A DNA stretch of 64,000 nucleotides from CANHVK01 sp044232905 (GTDB taxonomy: Bacteria; Bacteroidota; Bacteroidia; Flavobacteriales_D; Crocinitomicaceae): assembly GCA_044232905.1 (NCBI GenBank), contig JBIIKZ010000004.1, forward strand, positions 1-64,000. The letters run 5' to 3'. Within the stretch, counting starts at the first letter, position 1. Every line of letters begins with the position of its first letter. Positions 11,126 to 20,108 of this stretch are shown here, piece by piece. Both the position numbers and the translations under genes were made by a program. Under the pieces are notes generated by a model. That model worked only from the letters and a program-made list of their open reading frames with translations, was not told where the DNA came from and did not search any database.

Positions 11126-11156
11126 GGCTATCTGAAAAGGTAGCCTCAATTTTTTT
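11126..11156 (+). terminator. Intrinsic terminator after yebC
   Basis: A 7-bp stem (GGCTATC with GGTAGCC, one G-U pair) around a 6-base loop is followed by TCAA and a run of seven T. It ends only 4 bases before the rsmI start codon, so an rsmI transcript must begin inside it, read through it, or be controlled by it. Confidence 0.75.
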
Positions 11157-11160
11157 CAAC

Positions 11161-11853
11161 ATGCCTGAACTGATACTTGTACCAACCCCTGTAGGTAATC
11201 TTGAAGACATAACGCTTCGAGCAATACGAATTTTAAAAGAAGCTACTATTATCTACGCCGAAGATACTAGAGTAACAAAGAAATTACTCAATCATTTAGA
11301 AATTCAAAAACAAGTATATCCTTTTCATGCACACAACGAACATAAAATGTTGGGCAATGTGATGGAATATGTTAAGTCATCTGAAGTAACAGTATTAGTT
11401 TCAGATGCTGGAACTCCTGCCATATCAGATCCTGGATTTTTATTAGTACGTGCATGTATTGAAGCTGGAATAAAGGTTTCGTGTTTACCTGGTCCAACTG
11501 CTGTAATTCCAGCCCTAGTTGGTAGTGGTTTTCCGTGTGATCGTTTTTGTTTTGAAGGTTTTTTACCGCATAAAAAAGGAAGACAAACCAAGTTATTGGA
11601 ACTCGCGCAAGAAGAACGAACGATTATATTGTATGAATCTCCTCATCGCTTGGTGAAATGTTTGGCGCAAATTGAAGAATTTTTTGAACCATCACGAAAA
11701 GTGTGTGTGGTCCGAGAAATTTCAAAAATATATGAAGAATATCAACGTGGTGAGGTTTCTGAAGTACGAAAACATTACGAACAAAAACCACCGAAAGGAG
11801 AAATTGTTGTGGTGATTGAAGGGAAACCAGCTTTCAAGAAAAGCAAAGAATAA
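11161..11853 (+). CDS. rsmI: 16S rRNA (cytidine1402-2'-O)-methyltransferase
   Basis: The 230-residue protein has the RsmI signatures: VPTPVGNLEDITLRA at the N-terminus, AEDTR, VSDAGTPAISDPG and CLPGPTAVIPAL, all from the tetrapyrrole-methylase fold that binds S-adenosylmethionine. RsmI methylates the ribose of C1402 in the 16S decoding centre. The length fits the shorter forms without the C-terminal extension. The start codon follows the yebC terminator almost directly, and the flippase gene begins 12 bp downstream, so the two are probably cotranscribed. Confidence 0.95.
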   Translation: MPELILVPTPVGNLEDITLRAIRILKEATIIYAEDTRVTKKLLNHLEIQKQVYPFHAHNEHKMLGNVMEYVKSSEVTVLVSDAGTPAISDPGFLLVRACIEAGIKVSCLPGPTAVIPALVGSGFPCDRFCFEGFLPHKKGRQTKLLELAQEERTIILYESPHRLVKCLAQIEEFFEPSRKVCVVREISKIYEEYQRGEVSEVRKHYEQKPPKGEIVVVIEGKPAFKKSKE

Positions 11854-11865
11854 CTTTATAATTTC

Positions 11866-13308
11866 ATGCAGAAAAAGTTTCTTTCAAATTTAGTATGGAT
11901 GGTTTTTTTTAATCTTTTGATTAAACCATACGCTATTTTTGGAATAGATGCGGAAGTCCAAAATCGTGTAGGAACGGAAGAATATGGACTCTATTTTACA
12001 TTACTTAATTTTTCCTACTTATTTAATATTTTCCTCGATTTAGGAATCACGAATTATAATACGCGCTATGTTGCGCAACATCCTAATTTGGTGAAGCGGT
12101 ATATCGGAAACATTTTGAGTCTACGACTTGTTTTATTTGTTGTTTATGTAGTTTTAAGCATTGGTTTAGCATTTGTTTTAGGTTATAATGCAAAACAATT
12201 TTGGTTTGTTTATGTGTTGATTTTCAATCAATTTTTAGTTAGTATTCTCTTGTATTTTAGAAGTTGTTTTGCAGGCTTACTTCTTTTTAAATGGGATATT
12301 TTTCTTTCCATATTAGATCGTATTTTATTAATAGGGATTGTATCCGTATTCTTATACCATCCTTTTTTTAAAGGTGATTTCGATATTAAATGGTTTGCAT
12401 TAGCACAAACAGCTTCTTTTTTAATATCGGTATTGGTTGCTGTTTTATTGGTTTTCAAACGTATTGGCTTACCACGTTTACATTGGGGGAAAGCCTTCAA
12501 TTTTGTGATTTTAAAGAAAAGTTTTCCATACGCATTATTGATATTATTAATGATGTTATATACCCGCGTGGATGCAATGATGATTGAGCGCTTACATGTG
12601 CATGGAAACAAGCAAGTGGGTATTTATGCACAAGCTTTTCGTATGTTAGAAGCGAGTTTGATGTTTATTATGTTGTTTACTGGTTTATTGTTCCCGCTTT
12701 TTTCTAGAATTTTAAAAGATAAAACAAGTATCATTCCCCTACTAGATACTTCCTCAAAATTGGTAGTTGCTTTTACTACATTAATGGGTTTTACGTGTTG
12801 TTTATTTGCTTACTTTATCTTAGACACCATTTATCTTCACGACATTTTATACGTTGTTCCAACCTTCCAATTGCTCATGTTGAGTTTGATTCCAACAGCA
12901 TTCATTTTTGTTTATGGCACATTGATGACTGCGAATGGAGATTTAAAACGATTGAATATTTTATCTTTTATAGGTTTAGTTTTAAATGTACTTCTTAACT
13001 TTATCTTAATTCCTAAACATGGTGCTTTTGGTGCAGCGATTGCAACATTTATGACACAATTATTAATAGCGATTTTTTATTTTTCGTCTGTTTGGAAACA
13101 ATTTAAGTTACATTTTCAAGGAAAAGAATTGTTGCGTTATAGTGTATATGTTCTATGGTGTTTGATTGCAGCATGGGTGAGTAAGCAAGTAAATGTAGAA
13201 ATTTATCAGTTCGGTGCATTTATTGGCTTATTAATTTTGGGTATGTTTTTAATGGGGTTGATTCCATTTAAAACAATGCTTTCTTCGTTTAAAAAAGAAA
13301 TACAGTAA
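11866..13308 (+). CDS. Polysaccharide flippase-like integral membrane protein
   Basis: This 480-residue protein is almost entirely hydrophobic helices (about 12-14 predicted by eye) with short basic loops. The N-terminal motif RVGTEEYGLYF and later GAFGAAIATFMTQ are typical of Wzx/MurJ-like flippases of the MOP superfamily, which move lipid-linked sugars across the inner membrane. The substrate cannot be told. No glycosyltransferases are adjacent; it lies between rsmI and ctaA, with a 2-bp gap to ctaA. Confidence 0.8.
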   Translation: MQKKFLSNLVWMVFFNLLIKPYAIFGIDAEVQNRVGTEEYGLYFTLLNFSYLFNIFLDLGITNYNTRYVAQHPNLVKRYIGNILSLRLVLFVVYVVLSIGLAFVLGYNAKQFWFVYVLIFNQFLVSILLYFRSCFAGLLLFKWDIFLSILDRILLIGIVSVFLYHPFFKGDFDIKWFALAQTASFLISVLVAVLLVFKRIGLPRLHWGKAFNFVILKKSFPYALLILLMMLYTRVDAMMIERLHVHGNKQVGIYAQAFRMLEASLMFIMLFTGLLFPLFSRILKDKTSIIPLLDTSSKLVVAFTTLMGFTCCLFAYFILDTIYLHDILYVVPTFQLLMLSLIPTAFIFVYGTLMTANGDLKRLNILSFIGLVLNVLLNFILIPKHGAFGAAIATFMTQLLIAIFYFSSVWKQFKLHFQGKELLRYSVYVLWCLIAAWVSKQVNVEIYQFGAFIGLLILGMFLMGLIPFKTMLSSFKKEIQ

Positions 13309-13310
13309 TT

Positions 13311-14336
13311 ATGAATTTATCCTACTCTCGTTTTTTTATCACCCTGAATTGGACAACATTGGTGTTTATTTACCTCGTAGTAATTGCAGGTAGTTTTGTA
13401 CGTATAACAGGTGCAGGAATGGGCTGTCCAGATTGGCCGAAATGTTTTGGACAATATGTACCACCAACGGATGAAAAAGTATTGCCACCTGACTATAAAG
13501 ATATATATGCGTCCAAACGTGGAAAGAAGATTGAGCGTTTTGCTAATTTTTTAGAGAAAATTGGATTTTCAGAAGTAGCAATAAAAATGCGAAATGATAA
13601 AACTTTACTCATTGAGCAAGATTTTAACGCTAAAAAAACTTGGACGGAATACATTAATCGTCTTTTCGGAGTACTAGCTGGTTTTGGTGTGCTCTTTATT
13701 TTTATTGCTGTTTTACGTAAATATCGTTCCAAAAAATTGGTGTTATTAGCTACTAGTAATCTGATTATATTGGTGATTCAAGCATGGTTTGGTTCGATTG
13801 TTGTCGCGACAAATCTAGTTCCGTGGACGATCACATTGCATTTGTTTTTAGCACTTGTGATTATTGTAATTCAATTATTGTTAGTGATAGAGGTAAGTAA
13901 AACTCAACGAATACCTTTATTAGCTGCCTCTAAAATTAAATCATTTGTTTGGATTGTTTTAATCATTACGTTTATTCAGTTGTTTTTAGGGACACAAGTA
14001 CGTGAATCGATTGATTTTTTGGTGAAACAAGGATATTCACGACAATATTGGGTGAATCATTTAGGGGTACCATTTTTTATTCATCGAAGCTTCTCCTGGA
14101 TTGTATTGATAGGAATGGGCTATATGTTTTGTCTTAATAAAAAATCCGAAAACTTGAAGATTATTTCTACCTCTTTTTATATCCTTATAGTGGAAATCTT
14201 AACTGGAGTACTATTAGCGTATGCAGACATGCCAGGATTAGTTCAAACTGCGCATTTACTTTTTGCGACTGTCTTGTTTGGCGTTTTGTTTACAGCTGCA
14301 ATTCGTTTTGGTAAAAAAGATGTTTTGAACGTTTAA
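13311..14336 (+). CDS. ctaA: Heme A synthase (COX15/CtaA family)
   Basis: The 341-residue membrane protein has the N-terminal motif GAGMGCPDWPKCFGQY and several membrane helices with histidines in heme-ligand positions (LHLFLAL, NHLG, IHRSF, TAHLLFA). The family oxidises heme O to heme A for aa3-type cytochrome oxidases. A hydrophilic insert of about 80 residues follows the first helix and includes the start of the conserved YINRLFGVLAGF segment; this looks like the form seen in other Bacteroidota. No other oxidase genes are nearby. It ends 17 bp from the convergent barrel gene. Confidence 0.92.
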   Translation: MNLSYSRFFITLNWTTLVFIYLVVIAGSFVRITGAGMGCPDWPKCFGQYVPPTDEKVLPPDYKDIYASKRGKKIERFANFLEKIGFSEVAIKMRNDKTLLIEQDFNAKKTWTEYINRLFGVLAGFGVLFIFIAVLRKYRSKKLVLLATSNLIILVIQAWFGSIVVATNLVPWTITLHLFLALVIIVIQLLLVIEVSKTQRIPLLAASKIKSFVWIVLIITFIQLFLGTQVRESIDFLVKQGYSRQYWVNHLGVPFFIHRSFSWIVLIGMGYMFCLNKKSENLKIISTSFYILIVEILTGVLLAYADMPGLVQTAHLLFATVLFGVLFTAAIRFGKKDVLNV

Positions 14337-14353
14337 TCGACGGATGGTCAATT

Positions 14354-15175
14354 TTAATGTTTAAAGCATTCGTCAGGATTTCCAAGTCGAATTGTAAATG
14401 TAATACCGTATATAAAATACCAATCTTTTGTCTGACTATTTCCTCTTGGACCATAGGCTGAACCATTTAAGTTTCGGTTTGAAAGCGCTACCGTTAAAGG
14501 ACTTGCGACTTCCATTAATTGTGCCTTATCCACAAATCGGTCACTGCTAATATCATCTAAATAATCGGTGAATGTTTTGCGTACACCGTATTCCATCCCA
14601 AAACAAAAGATTTTCCCAAAAGGATATTTAAAACCAATACCAAAAGGGATTGCTAGTTGATTTTTACTGTAATAATCAGTTGCATTTAATGGTGTTCCTT
14701 GTCCTTCGGTTCCTAATGTTCGTAATTCGACCGTTTCCCCGAGATAGGTAGTGCTTGGATTCATCTGAAAATAGGCTACTTCTGCAAATAGATACCCGGA
14801 GCCTCGATATGTTTTATTTCCGAGTTGAAAAGGGAAGTAATTAAATTCGATTCCAGCACCTATTTCTGTAATCGTAGAAGAGAACGAAAGGTTCCGATTG
14901 GTGTAAACCCCTTGGTATCTAGAATGAGATTTTGAATCATCCGCATTAATGCTACCAGTCATAAATAGTCCACGTAGGGCTACGCGTGGATTGATATTGT
15001 ATTTTACAATAATTCCAATTGCTACCTGTGAATTTTTAAAATGTTCCAACGTATTTAGGTCTCCAATGTAATAGGATGCCCCACTAAGTATTCCAATTTC
15101 ACTTTTGGATAGATTGTTTTGTCGTTGTGTGTAAACGACAATTGGAAATAATAAAATAAATACTAGAATGCGCAT
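14354..15175 (-). CDS. DUF6089-like outer-membrane beta-barrel protein
   Basis: The 273-residue protein has a signal peptide (MRILVFILLFPIVVYTQ) and then alternating strands with aromatic girdle residues, as in small outer-membrane barrels. The beginning GILSGASYYIGDLN and the YGVRKTFTDYLDD segment resemble the DUF6089 family of Bacteroidota. Function is unknown. It is a single gene, convergent with ctaA and divergent from the lipoprotein gene. Confidence 0.75.
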   Translation of the reverse strand: MRILVFILLFPIVVYTQRQNNLSKSEIGILSGASYYIGDLNTLEHFKNSQVAIGIIVKYNINPRVALRGLFMTGSINADDSKSHSRYQGVYTNRNLSFSSTITEIGAGIEFNYFPFQLGNKTYRGSGYLFAEVAYFQMNPSTTYLGETVELRTLGTEGQGTPLNATDYYSKNQLAIPFGIGFKYPFGKIFCFGMEYGVRKTFTDYLDDISSDRFVDKAQLMEVASPLTVALSNRNLNGSAYGPRGNSQTKDWYFIYGITFTIRLGNPDECFKH

Positions 15176-15265
15176 ATATAGTGCTTAAACGAATTTATAT
15201 ATATTTTGTTGCTTTTAAATACTTTATTATAGCTTAAGTATTTCGTTATGTTGTAAATATATTTT

Positions 15266-15273
15266 TAATTTTG
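15266..15273 (+). promoter_or_regulatory. Candidate -7 box for the lipoprotein/DUF5723 unit
   Basis: TAATTTTG followed by C fits the Bacteroidota -7 consensus TAnnTTTG and lies 35 bp before the start at 15309. No TTG sits at the right spacing upstream, so the -33 part is not supported. Confidence 0.45.
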
Positions 15274-15308
15274 CTCAAATTATTATAAAAACAATCATTT
15301 TTTGGCTT

Positions 15309-16962
15309 ATGCGTTTTTTAGTATTGACTTTTGTTAGTGTTTCCTTGGCTTTATCTAGCTGTAAAAAATTAGATATAGATAGTATTAAAAATCTCACTTG
15401 GAATCCGAAATTCGCTTCACCCTTGGCCTATGGTACTTTTACCGTGAAGGACATGTTAGCTAAGTTTGATTCATCTGGGGTAATTAAAAACAATAATGGG
15501 GATTTATCGATTGTTGTTACTTCGACTTTTCCGGCACTAGAAGCCTCAAAATTCATACAATTACCCAATGTATCCCAAGTTTTTAATTTAACTCCTCCTG
15601 AAATTGCTATATATGGTGCAAAAGCGGCTCCATATAATGTATTACCAATTGGGGTTGATTTACAAACACAAAATGCAAATACGCAGATTATTGATTTTCC
15701 GATAAATTCAGGACAAGAAATTGCAAGTATCGATTTTACAAAAGGAGATCTTGAAATTACGCTAGCGACAACTTTAAAACAGGATATCAACGTTAAATTG
15801 TCATTTCCTGATTTTCAAGTGAATGGATTGGCGTTAGAAGACTCCATAAAATTGATTTATTTGAATACGACGCCAATGTCTAAAAAAATTAAATTTTCAT
15901 TGGCAAATGTAAAAGCAGATTTTACAAATTTAGGAAGTTCTTATAATAAGATTAGAATCAATGCGTCGGGAACAGTTTCTGGAACAGGTGAAACAGTAAT
16001 TGGTTCTGAATATTTAGATCTTACTTGTGCCATGTCGAATTGTGAATTTGGTGGTGTGAAGGGTTATTTTGGTCAAATTTCTGTAGCTAATCCATCGGAT
16101 TCTATTATGTTGGATCAGTTTGAATCGTTTAAAATTTCGAAAGGAGTTATTGCGTTAACAAATCCGAGCATTAAAATGAATATCTCCAACACCTTTGGTT
16201 TTCCAATAAACTTATCGTTTGATAAATTTTCATTTCAAAATAAAGCAGGTGGTCCAATTGTAAACATGAACCATACCCCATCTTCGATGCCGATAGCCTA
16301 TCCGAAAATTTCAGAAAAAGGAATCCCTGCAAAGACAACTATTGCAATTAACACTTCCAACACCTCTAATTTAGATCAATTGATTAGTAGTGTATCGAAA
16401 TATTTAATTGTTCAATCTTCTGCAAAAACCAATAAAGACGGTAAAACAGCAGAATTAAATTATATTTTAGGGAATAGTCAATTGACTGTCGATACAGAGA
16501 TTGATGTTCCAATGGAAGGCTATGCAACTGGTTTTGAAAGACAAGACACAATCGATGTGGATGGTACCTTTGATTTAGATAAATCGATAAAAAGTGTTAT
16601 TACGTTTGGTCTTGAATAATGGATTCCCTTTAGAAATTAATGGATCTATGTATTTTGTGGATGCTTATGGAAATACCCTTAAAAATAATGGTGTATTGAT
16701 TGACTTATTAAAGTTGAATCCAACCATCCTAGCATCCGGAAAAGTAGATGCATCCGGAAAAGTTATTTCACCAACGACAACAATCAATGATATCGTAATT
16801 TCTTCCGAAGTCCTTCCGCTTCTAAAAACCGCGAAAAGTTTGATTTTTAAAACAAGCATAGGTACCGAAAATGGAGCTTCTAAAAAGTCCGTGAAATTGC
16901 GCGACGACTATACGATTGGTTTCAAAATAGGGGTAAATATTCAGGCAGAAATAAAAAAATAA
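15309..16962 (+). pseudogene. Putative lipoprotein gene interrupted by a one-base frameshift
   Basis: The first part (15309-16619, 436 residues) has a lipoprotein signal ending LALSSCKK and a beta-rich body with no domain I recognise. It stops at TAA 16617-16619. The next frame continues at once as NGFPLEINGSMYFVDAYGN and runs to 16962 with the same character. Removing one T at 16617 turns the junction into CTT GAA AAT GGA TTC, giving LENGFPLEI and a single protein of about 550 residues. I therefore read this as one gene with a one-base insertion, real or a sequencing error. The partner downstream is a DUF5723 barrel protein 27 bp away, so the intact product probably worked with it at the outer membrane. 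Confidence 0.8.
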
Positions 16963-16989
16963 TCCAAAATAATTCTTTAGTAGTCGATT

Positions 16990-18468
16990 ATGCAAAATAG
17001 ATTTTATAAAATAGGTGCAGTAGTATATGGGTTAATTATTACATTTTCCATTTTTGGCCAACGTGATTTGACGCTTCACTCCATGAGTAATATAACGCAA
17101 TCGCTTACAGTTAATCCGGCTTTTAGACCAAAAGCGAATGTTTTTGTATCTCTACCATTAGGTATGCAGTCTTTCAGTGTTACTAATTCAGGGTTTGCAG
17201 CTGTAGATTTATTTTCTCCCGATCAAAAAAGTTTTACTACAGATGAACAATTTTTCAATGGATTGCGCTCAATCAATTACCTGCAAGTAGAAATGAAAAA
17301 TGAATTTATAGGATTCGGATTCCGGGTAAAGAAAAATTATTTTACGTTTAATATAAGTAATAAATATTCGTCGGAATTTGATTATACGCCTGACTTTTTA
17401 AAGTTGTTTTTTCAAGGTAATGGTGGTAGTTTGGCGGGCAAAAGAGCAAGCTTTGATGGGCTTGGTTTTCATGTTACGGATTATGTCGAGTACGCATTAG
17501 GATATAACCGTGAGGTGGATGATAAATTAGTTGTTGGTGGAAAAATCAAATTACTTTCGGGTATTACAAATTTAACAACTACTAAATCCACTCTAGGATT
17601 AACTACAGGATTTAATGGTACTTCCATCGGATTTGATGGTTCAGCGTTTGTAAACTCAAGTAATTTAGGAGTTATTTTAGATACTAACAGTAATACACAA
17701 TTTCCAATTGGATCGGGTTTTAATTTTGCTAATCTTGGTTTAGGGTTTGATTTAGGAGCAACATACAATTTGGATGAAAAAATCAAACTTTCTGCTAGTA
17801 TTATTGATTTAGGATTTATTTCTTGGAAAAACGATGTTAGAAATTATAAATTGAAACAGTTTGGATATACATTTAATGGGATAGATGCAAGCGCTGTGTT
17901 AACAGATACTGCTTCAAATGTATTTGATCAAATTAATGATACTTTGAATAACATGTTTAAAACAGAAGAAAGCACAAATGCCTATACAACGAGTTTGGCT
18001 ACACGGTTTTACATAGGAGGAAATTATCATTTTAATAAGTTCTTTAATGCTGGTGTATTGTGGTATAGTCAATTTGTTCGAAATCAGTACCGTCCTGGGT
18101 TAGTAATTTCTGCTACTGCAAATGTTAAATCTTGGTTGTCGGCTTCCGTTAATTATGGAATGTATGCAAATTCTTTTTCTAATATCGGTTTTGGCTTGAG
18201 TTTAAGAGGTGGACCATTTCAATTTTTTGTTATAACCGATAATATATTAGCACCTTTTAATCTAGGAGGTACGCGTACGGCATCTGTAAGTGTTGGTTTA
18301 AATTTAGTTTTTGGAAAAGAAGCGGATAAAAAATCTAGTTTGAGTGTTGAAAAAACGAAAGCAATAAATAATGTGCAAAATCCAAATGTAGATTCTCAAA
18401 AGTCGGAAAGTGTTCCAAGTGCACCAGCAACACCGCTGACACCTGCTCCATCAGAACCTGCAAAATAG
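16990..18468 (+). CDS. DUF5723 family outer-membrane protein
   Basis: The 492-residue protein has a signal peptide (cleavage likely after IFGQ), the segment NPAFRPKANVFVSLP and repeated glycine/aromatic beta-strands typical of the DUF5723 family of predicted outer-membrane barrels in Bacteroidota. The final 45 residues are a low-complexity Pro/Ala/Ser tail (SVPSAPATPLTPAPSEP) that is not part of the barrel. Function is unknown. It lies 27 bp after the broken lipoprotein gene, likely in the same transcript, and ends in TAG next to a perfect palindrome. Confidence 0.85.
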   Translation: MQNRFYKIGAVVYGLIITFSIFGQRDLTLHSMSNITQSLTVNPAFRPKANVFVSLPLGMQSFSVTNSGFAAVDLFSPDQKSFTTDEQFFNGLRSINYLQVEMKNEFIGFGFRVKKNYFTFNISNKYSSEFDYTPDFLKLFFQGNGGSLAGKRASFDGLGFHVTDYVEYALGYNREVDDKLVVGGKIKLLSGITNLTTTKSTLGLTTGFNGTSIGFDGSAFVNSSNLGVILDTNSNTQFPIGSGFNFANLGLGFDLGATYNLDEKIKLSASIIDLGFISWKNDVRNYKLKQFGYTFNGIDASAVLTDTASNVFDQINDTLNNMFKTEESTNAYTTSLATRFYIGGNYHFNKFFNAGVLWYSQFVRNQYRPGLVISATANVKSWLSASVNYGMYANSFSNIGFGLSLRGGPFQFFVITDNILAPFNLGGTRTASVSVGLNLVFGKEADKKSSLSVEKTKAINNVQNPNVDSQKSESVPSAPATPLTPAPSEPAK

Positions 18469-18492
18469 TAGAGATGCATCCATGCATCTCTA
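18469..18492. repeat. Perfect 11-bp inverted repeat after the DUF5723 gene
   Basis: TAGAGATGCAT and its exact reverse complement ATGCATCTCTA are separated by CC, starting on the base after the stop codon. There is no T-run, so it is not a standard intrinsic terminator. It looks like a dispersed palindromic element or a mRNA 3'-end stabilising hairpin. Confidence 0.7.
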
Positions 18493-18575
18493 GATAAATG
18501 ATCATTATCCCCATATATACGTAATGAATTGAGTATATATTGGGATTTTCATTTTCGTATAACAAATCTCCCATC

Positions 18576-18600
18576 GCATGTCTGATGTCTCATGTCTAAT
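18576..18600. repeat. Short TGTCTAAT-type heptad repeat
   Basis: Three imperfect copies (GCATGTCTGATG, TCTCATG, TCTAAT) of the same 7-bp motif seen at 22359-22394 and 29728-29792 sit just before the asnS -7 box. Confidence 0.5.
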
Positions 18601-18603
18601 TAA

Positions 18604-18611
18604 TATATTTG
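18604..18611 (+). promoter_or_regulatory. Candidate promoter of asnS
   Basis: TATATTTG matches the Bacteroidota -7 consensus. A weak TCTG lies 19 bp upstream (18581-18584) where TTTG is expected. The leader to the ATG at 18651 would be about 33 nt. This box also shows that the TTG at 18609 is not a start codon. Confidence 0.5.
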
Positions 18612-18650
18612 TTTACAAGATCAACAGAAAAAATTTCAACACGAATAATT

Positions 18651-20090
18651 ATGAAAAGAATTAGAATCATCGATATTTTAACGAATCCTGAAATCGGGAA
18701 GGAAATCAATGTGAAAGGTTGGGTAAGAGCGTTTCGAAGTAATCGTTTTATTCAATTGACAGATGGTTCGACAATTAATACTTTACAAGCAGTTGTTGAT
18801 TTTGAACAATTCGATGAAGCGCTTTTAAAAAAAATCACAACTGCTGCGGCTTTGAGTTTAACTGGAACATTAATTGAATCGCAAGGTTCTGGTCAAGCAG
18901 TGGAATTACAAGTATCCACAATTGAAATTTTAGGGGAAGCAAATCCAGACGATGTCCAAAAAACGGTGATGCAACCTAAAAAACACAGTTTAGAATTCTT
19001 AAGAGAACAAGCACATTTACGTTTTAGAACAAATACCTTCGGAGCTGTATTTCGTATTCGTCATGCAGTAGCGTATGCAATCCATAAATTTTTCAACGAC
19101 AAAGGTTTCTTCTATTTACATACGCCAATCATTACGGGTTCGGATGCGGAAGGAGCAGGGGAGATGTTTCGCGTTTCTACCCTGGATGCTAAAAATCCTC
19201 CGTTGACAGAAGATGGAGAAGTAGATTTTTCGAAAGAATTTTTTGGTAAACAAGTAAATTTAACCGTTTCTGGTCAGTTAGAAGCGGAATTAGCTGCATT
19301 GGCTTTAGGGCAGGTATATACCTTCGGACCCACATTCCGTGCAGAGAATTCTAATACATCGCGTCACTTGGCAGAGTTCTGGATGGTAGAACCAGAAGTT
19401 GCGTTCAACGATTTGAATGATAACATGGATTTGACAGAAGAGTTCTTGAAGTATATATGTACTTACATCATGGAGCATTGTGCAGATGATTTGAAATTCT
19501 TAGATGATAGAGATAATACCGAACAACAATCCAAACCTCAAAACGAGCGCAACGAATTGCGTTTGACTGAGCGTTTACAATTTGTTGCAAACAATCCATT
19601 TAAACGTATTACGTATACAGAAGCAATCGAGGTATTATTAAATAGTTCGCATTACAAAAAGAAAAAATTCAAGTTTGATGTTGCTTGGGGTACCGATCTT
19701 CAAAGTGAGCACGAACGTTTCTTGGTGGAGAAAGAATTCAAATGTCCAGTGATTATTACCGATTATCCCGCTTCTTTCAAAGCATTTTACATGCGTCAAA
19801 ACGAAGATGGTAAAACAGTAGCTGCGATGGATGTATTATTTCCAGGAATTGGTGAAATCGTAGGTGGTTCGCAACGGGAAGAGCGTTTAGATATCCTATT
19901 GGAAAAATGCAAAGCATTCAACATCCACGAAGAGGAATTATGGTGGTATTTGGAAACACGTAAATTTGGAACAGTTCCACATGCAGGTTTTGGTTTAGGA
20001 TTTGAGCGTATGGTAATGTTCGTAACAGGGATGTCTAATATTCGTGATGTAATTCCTTTCCCAAGAACACCGCAAAATGCTGATTTTTAA
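18651..20090 (+). CDS. asnS: Asparaginyl-tRNA synthetase
   Basis: This 479-residue class II synthetase charges tRNA-Asn with asparagine. The N-terminal OB-fold (about residues 15-100, with VKGWVRAFRSNRFIQL) binds the anticodon. The catalytic core has GSDAEGAGEMFRVST, motif 2 around FRAENSNTSRHLAEF and motif 3 GFGLGFERMVMF, ending IPFPRTPQNADF as is usual for AsnS. I chose the ATG at 18651 (MKRIRIIDIL) because an in-frame TTG at 18609 lies inside the predicted promoter. The cognate tRNA-Asn(GTT) is also in this window at 35.7 kb. rpoN follows 18 bp later. Confidence 0.96.
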   Translation: MKRIRIIDILTNPEIGKEINVKGWVRAFRSNRFIQLTDGSTINTLQAVVDFEQFDEALLKKITTAAALSLTGTLIESQGSGQAVELQVSTIEILGEANPDDVQKTVMQPKKHSLEFLREQAHLRFRTNTFGAVFRIRHAVAYAIHKFFNDKGFFYLHTPIITGSDAEGAGEMFRVSTLDAKNPPLTEDGEVDFSKEFFGKQVNLTVSGQLEAELAALALGQVYTFGPTFRAENSNTSRHLAEFWMVEPEVAFNDLNDNMDLTEEFLKYICTYIMEHCADDLKFLDDRDNTEQQSKPQNERNELRLTERLQFVANNPFKRITYTEAIEVLLNSSHYKKKKFKFDVAWGTDLQSEHERFLVEKEFKCPVIITDYPASFKAFYMRQNEDGKTVAAMDVLFPGIGEIVGGSQREERLDILLEKCKAFNIHEEELWWYLETRKFGTVPHAGFGLGFERMVMFVTGMSNIRDVIPFPRTPQNADF

Positions 20091-20108
20091 TTTTTGAGAA
20101 AATAAACC

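Noticed and set aside
16605..16625. Programmed +1 frameshift in the lipoprotein gene
   Set aside because: The CTT GAA TAA context does not match the known RF2-type signal and there is no stimulatory structure evident; a plain insertion is simpler.
16594..16962. Separate 122-residue gene with a GTG start
   Set aside because: It overlaps the lipoprotein gene and continues its protein in another frame; a single inserted T explains it better than a new gene.
18609..18650. Upstream TTG start for asnS
   Set aside because: The TTG is part of the predicted -7 box TATATTTG, and the added residues do not resemble AsnS N-termini.
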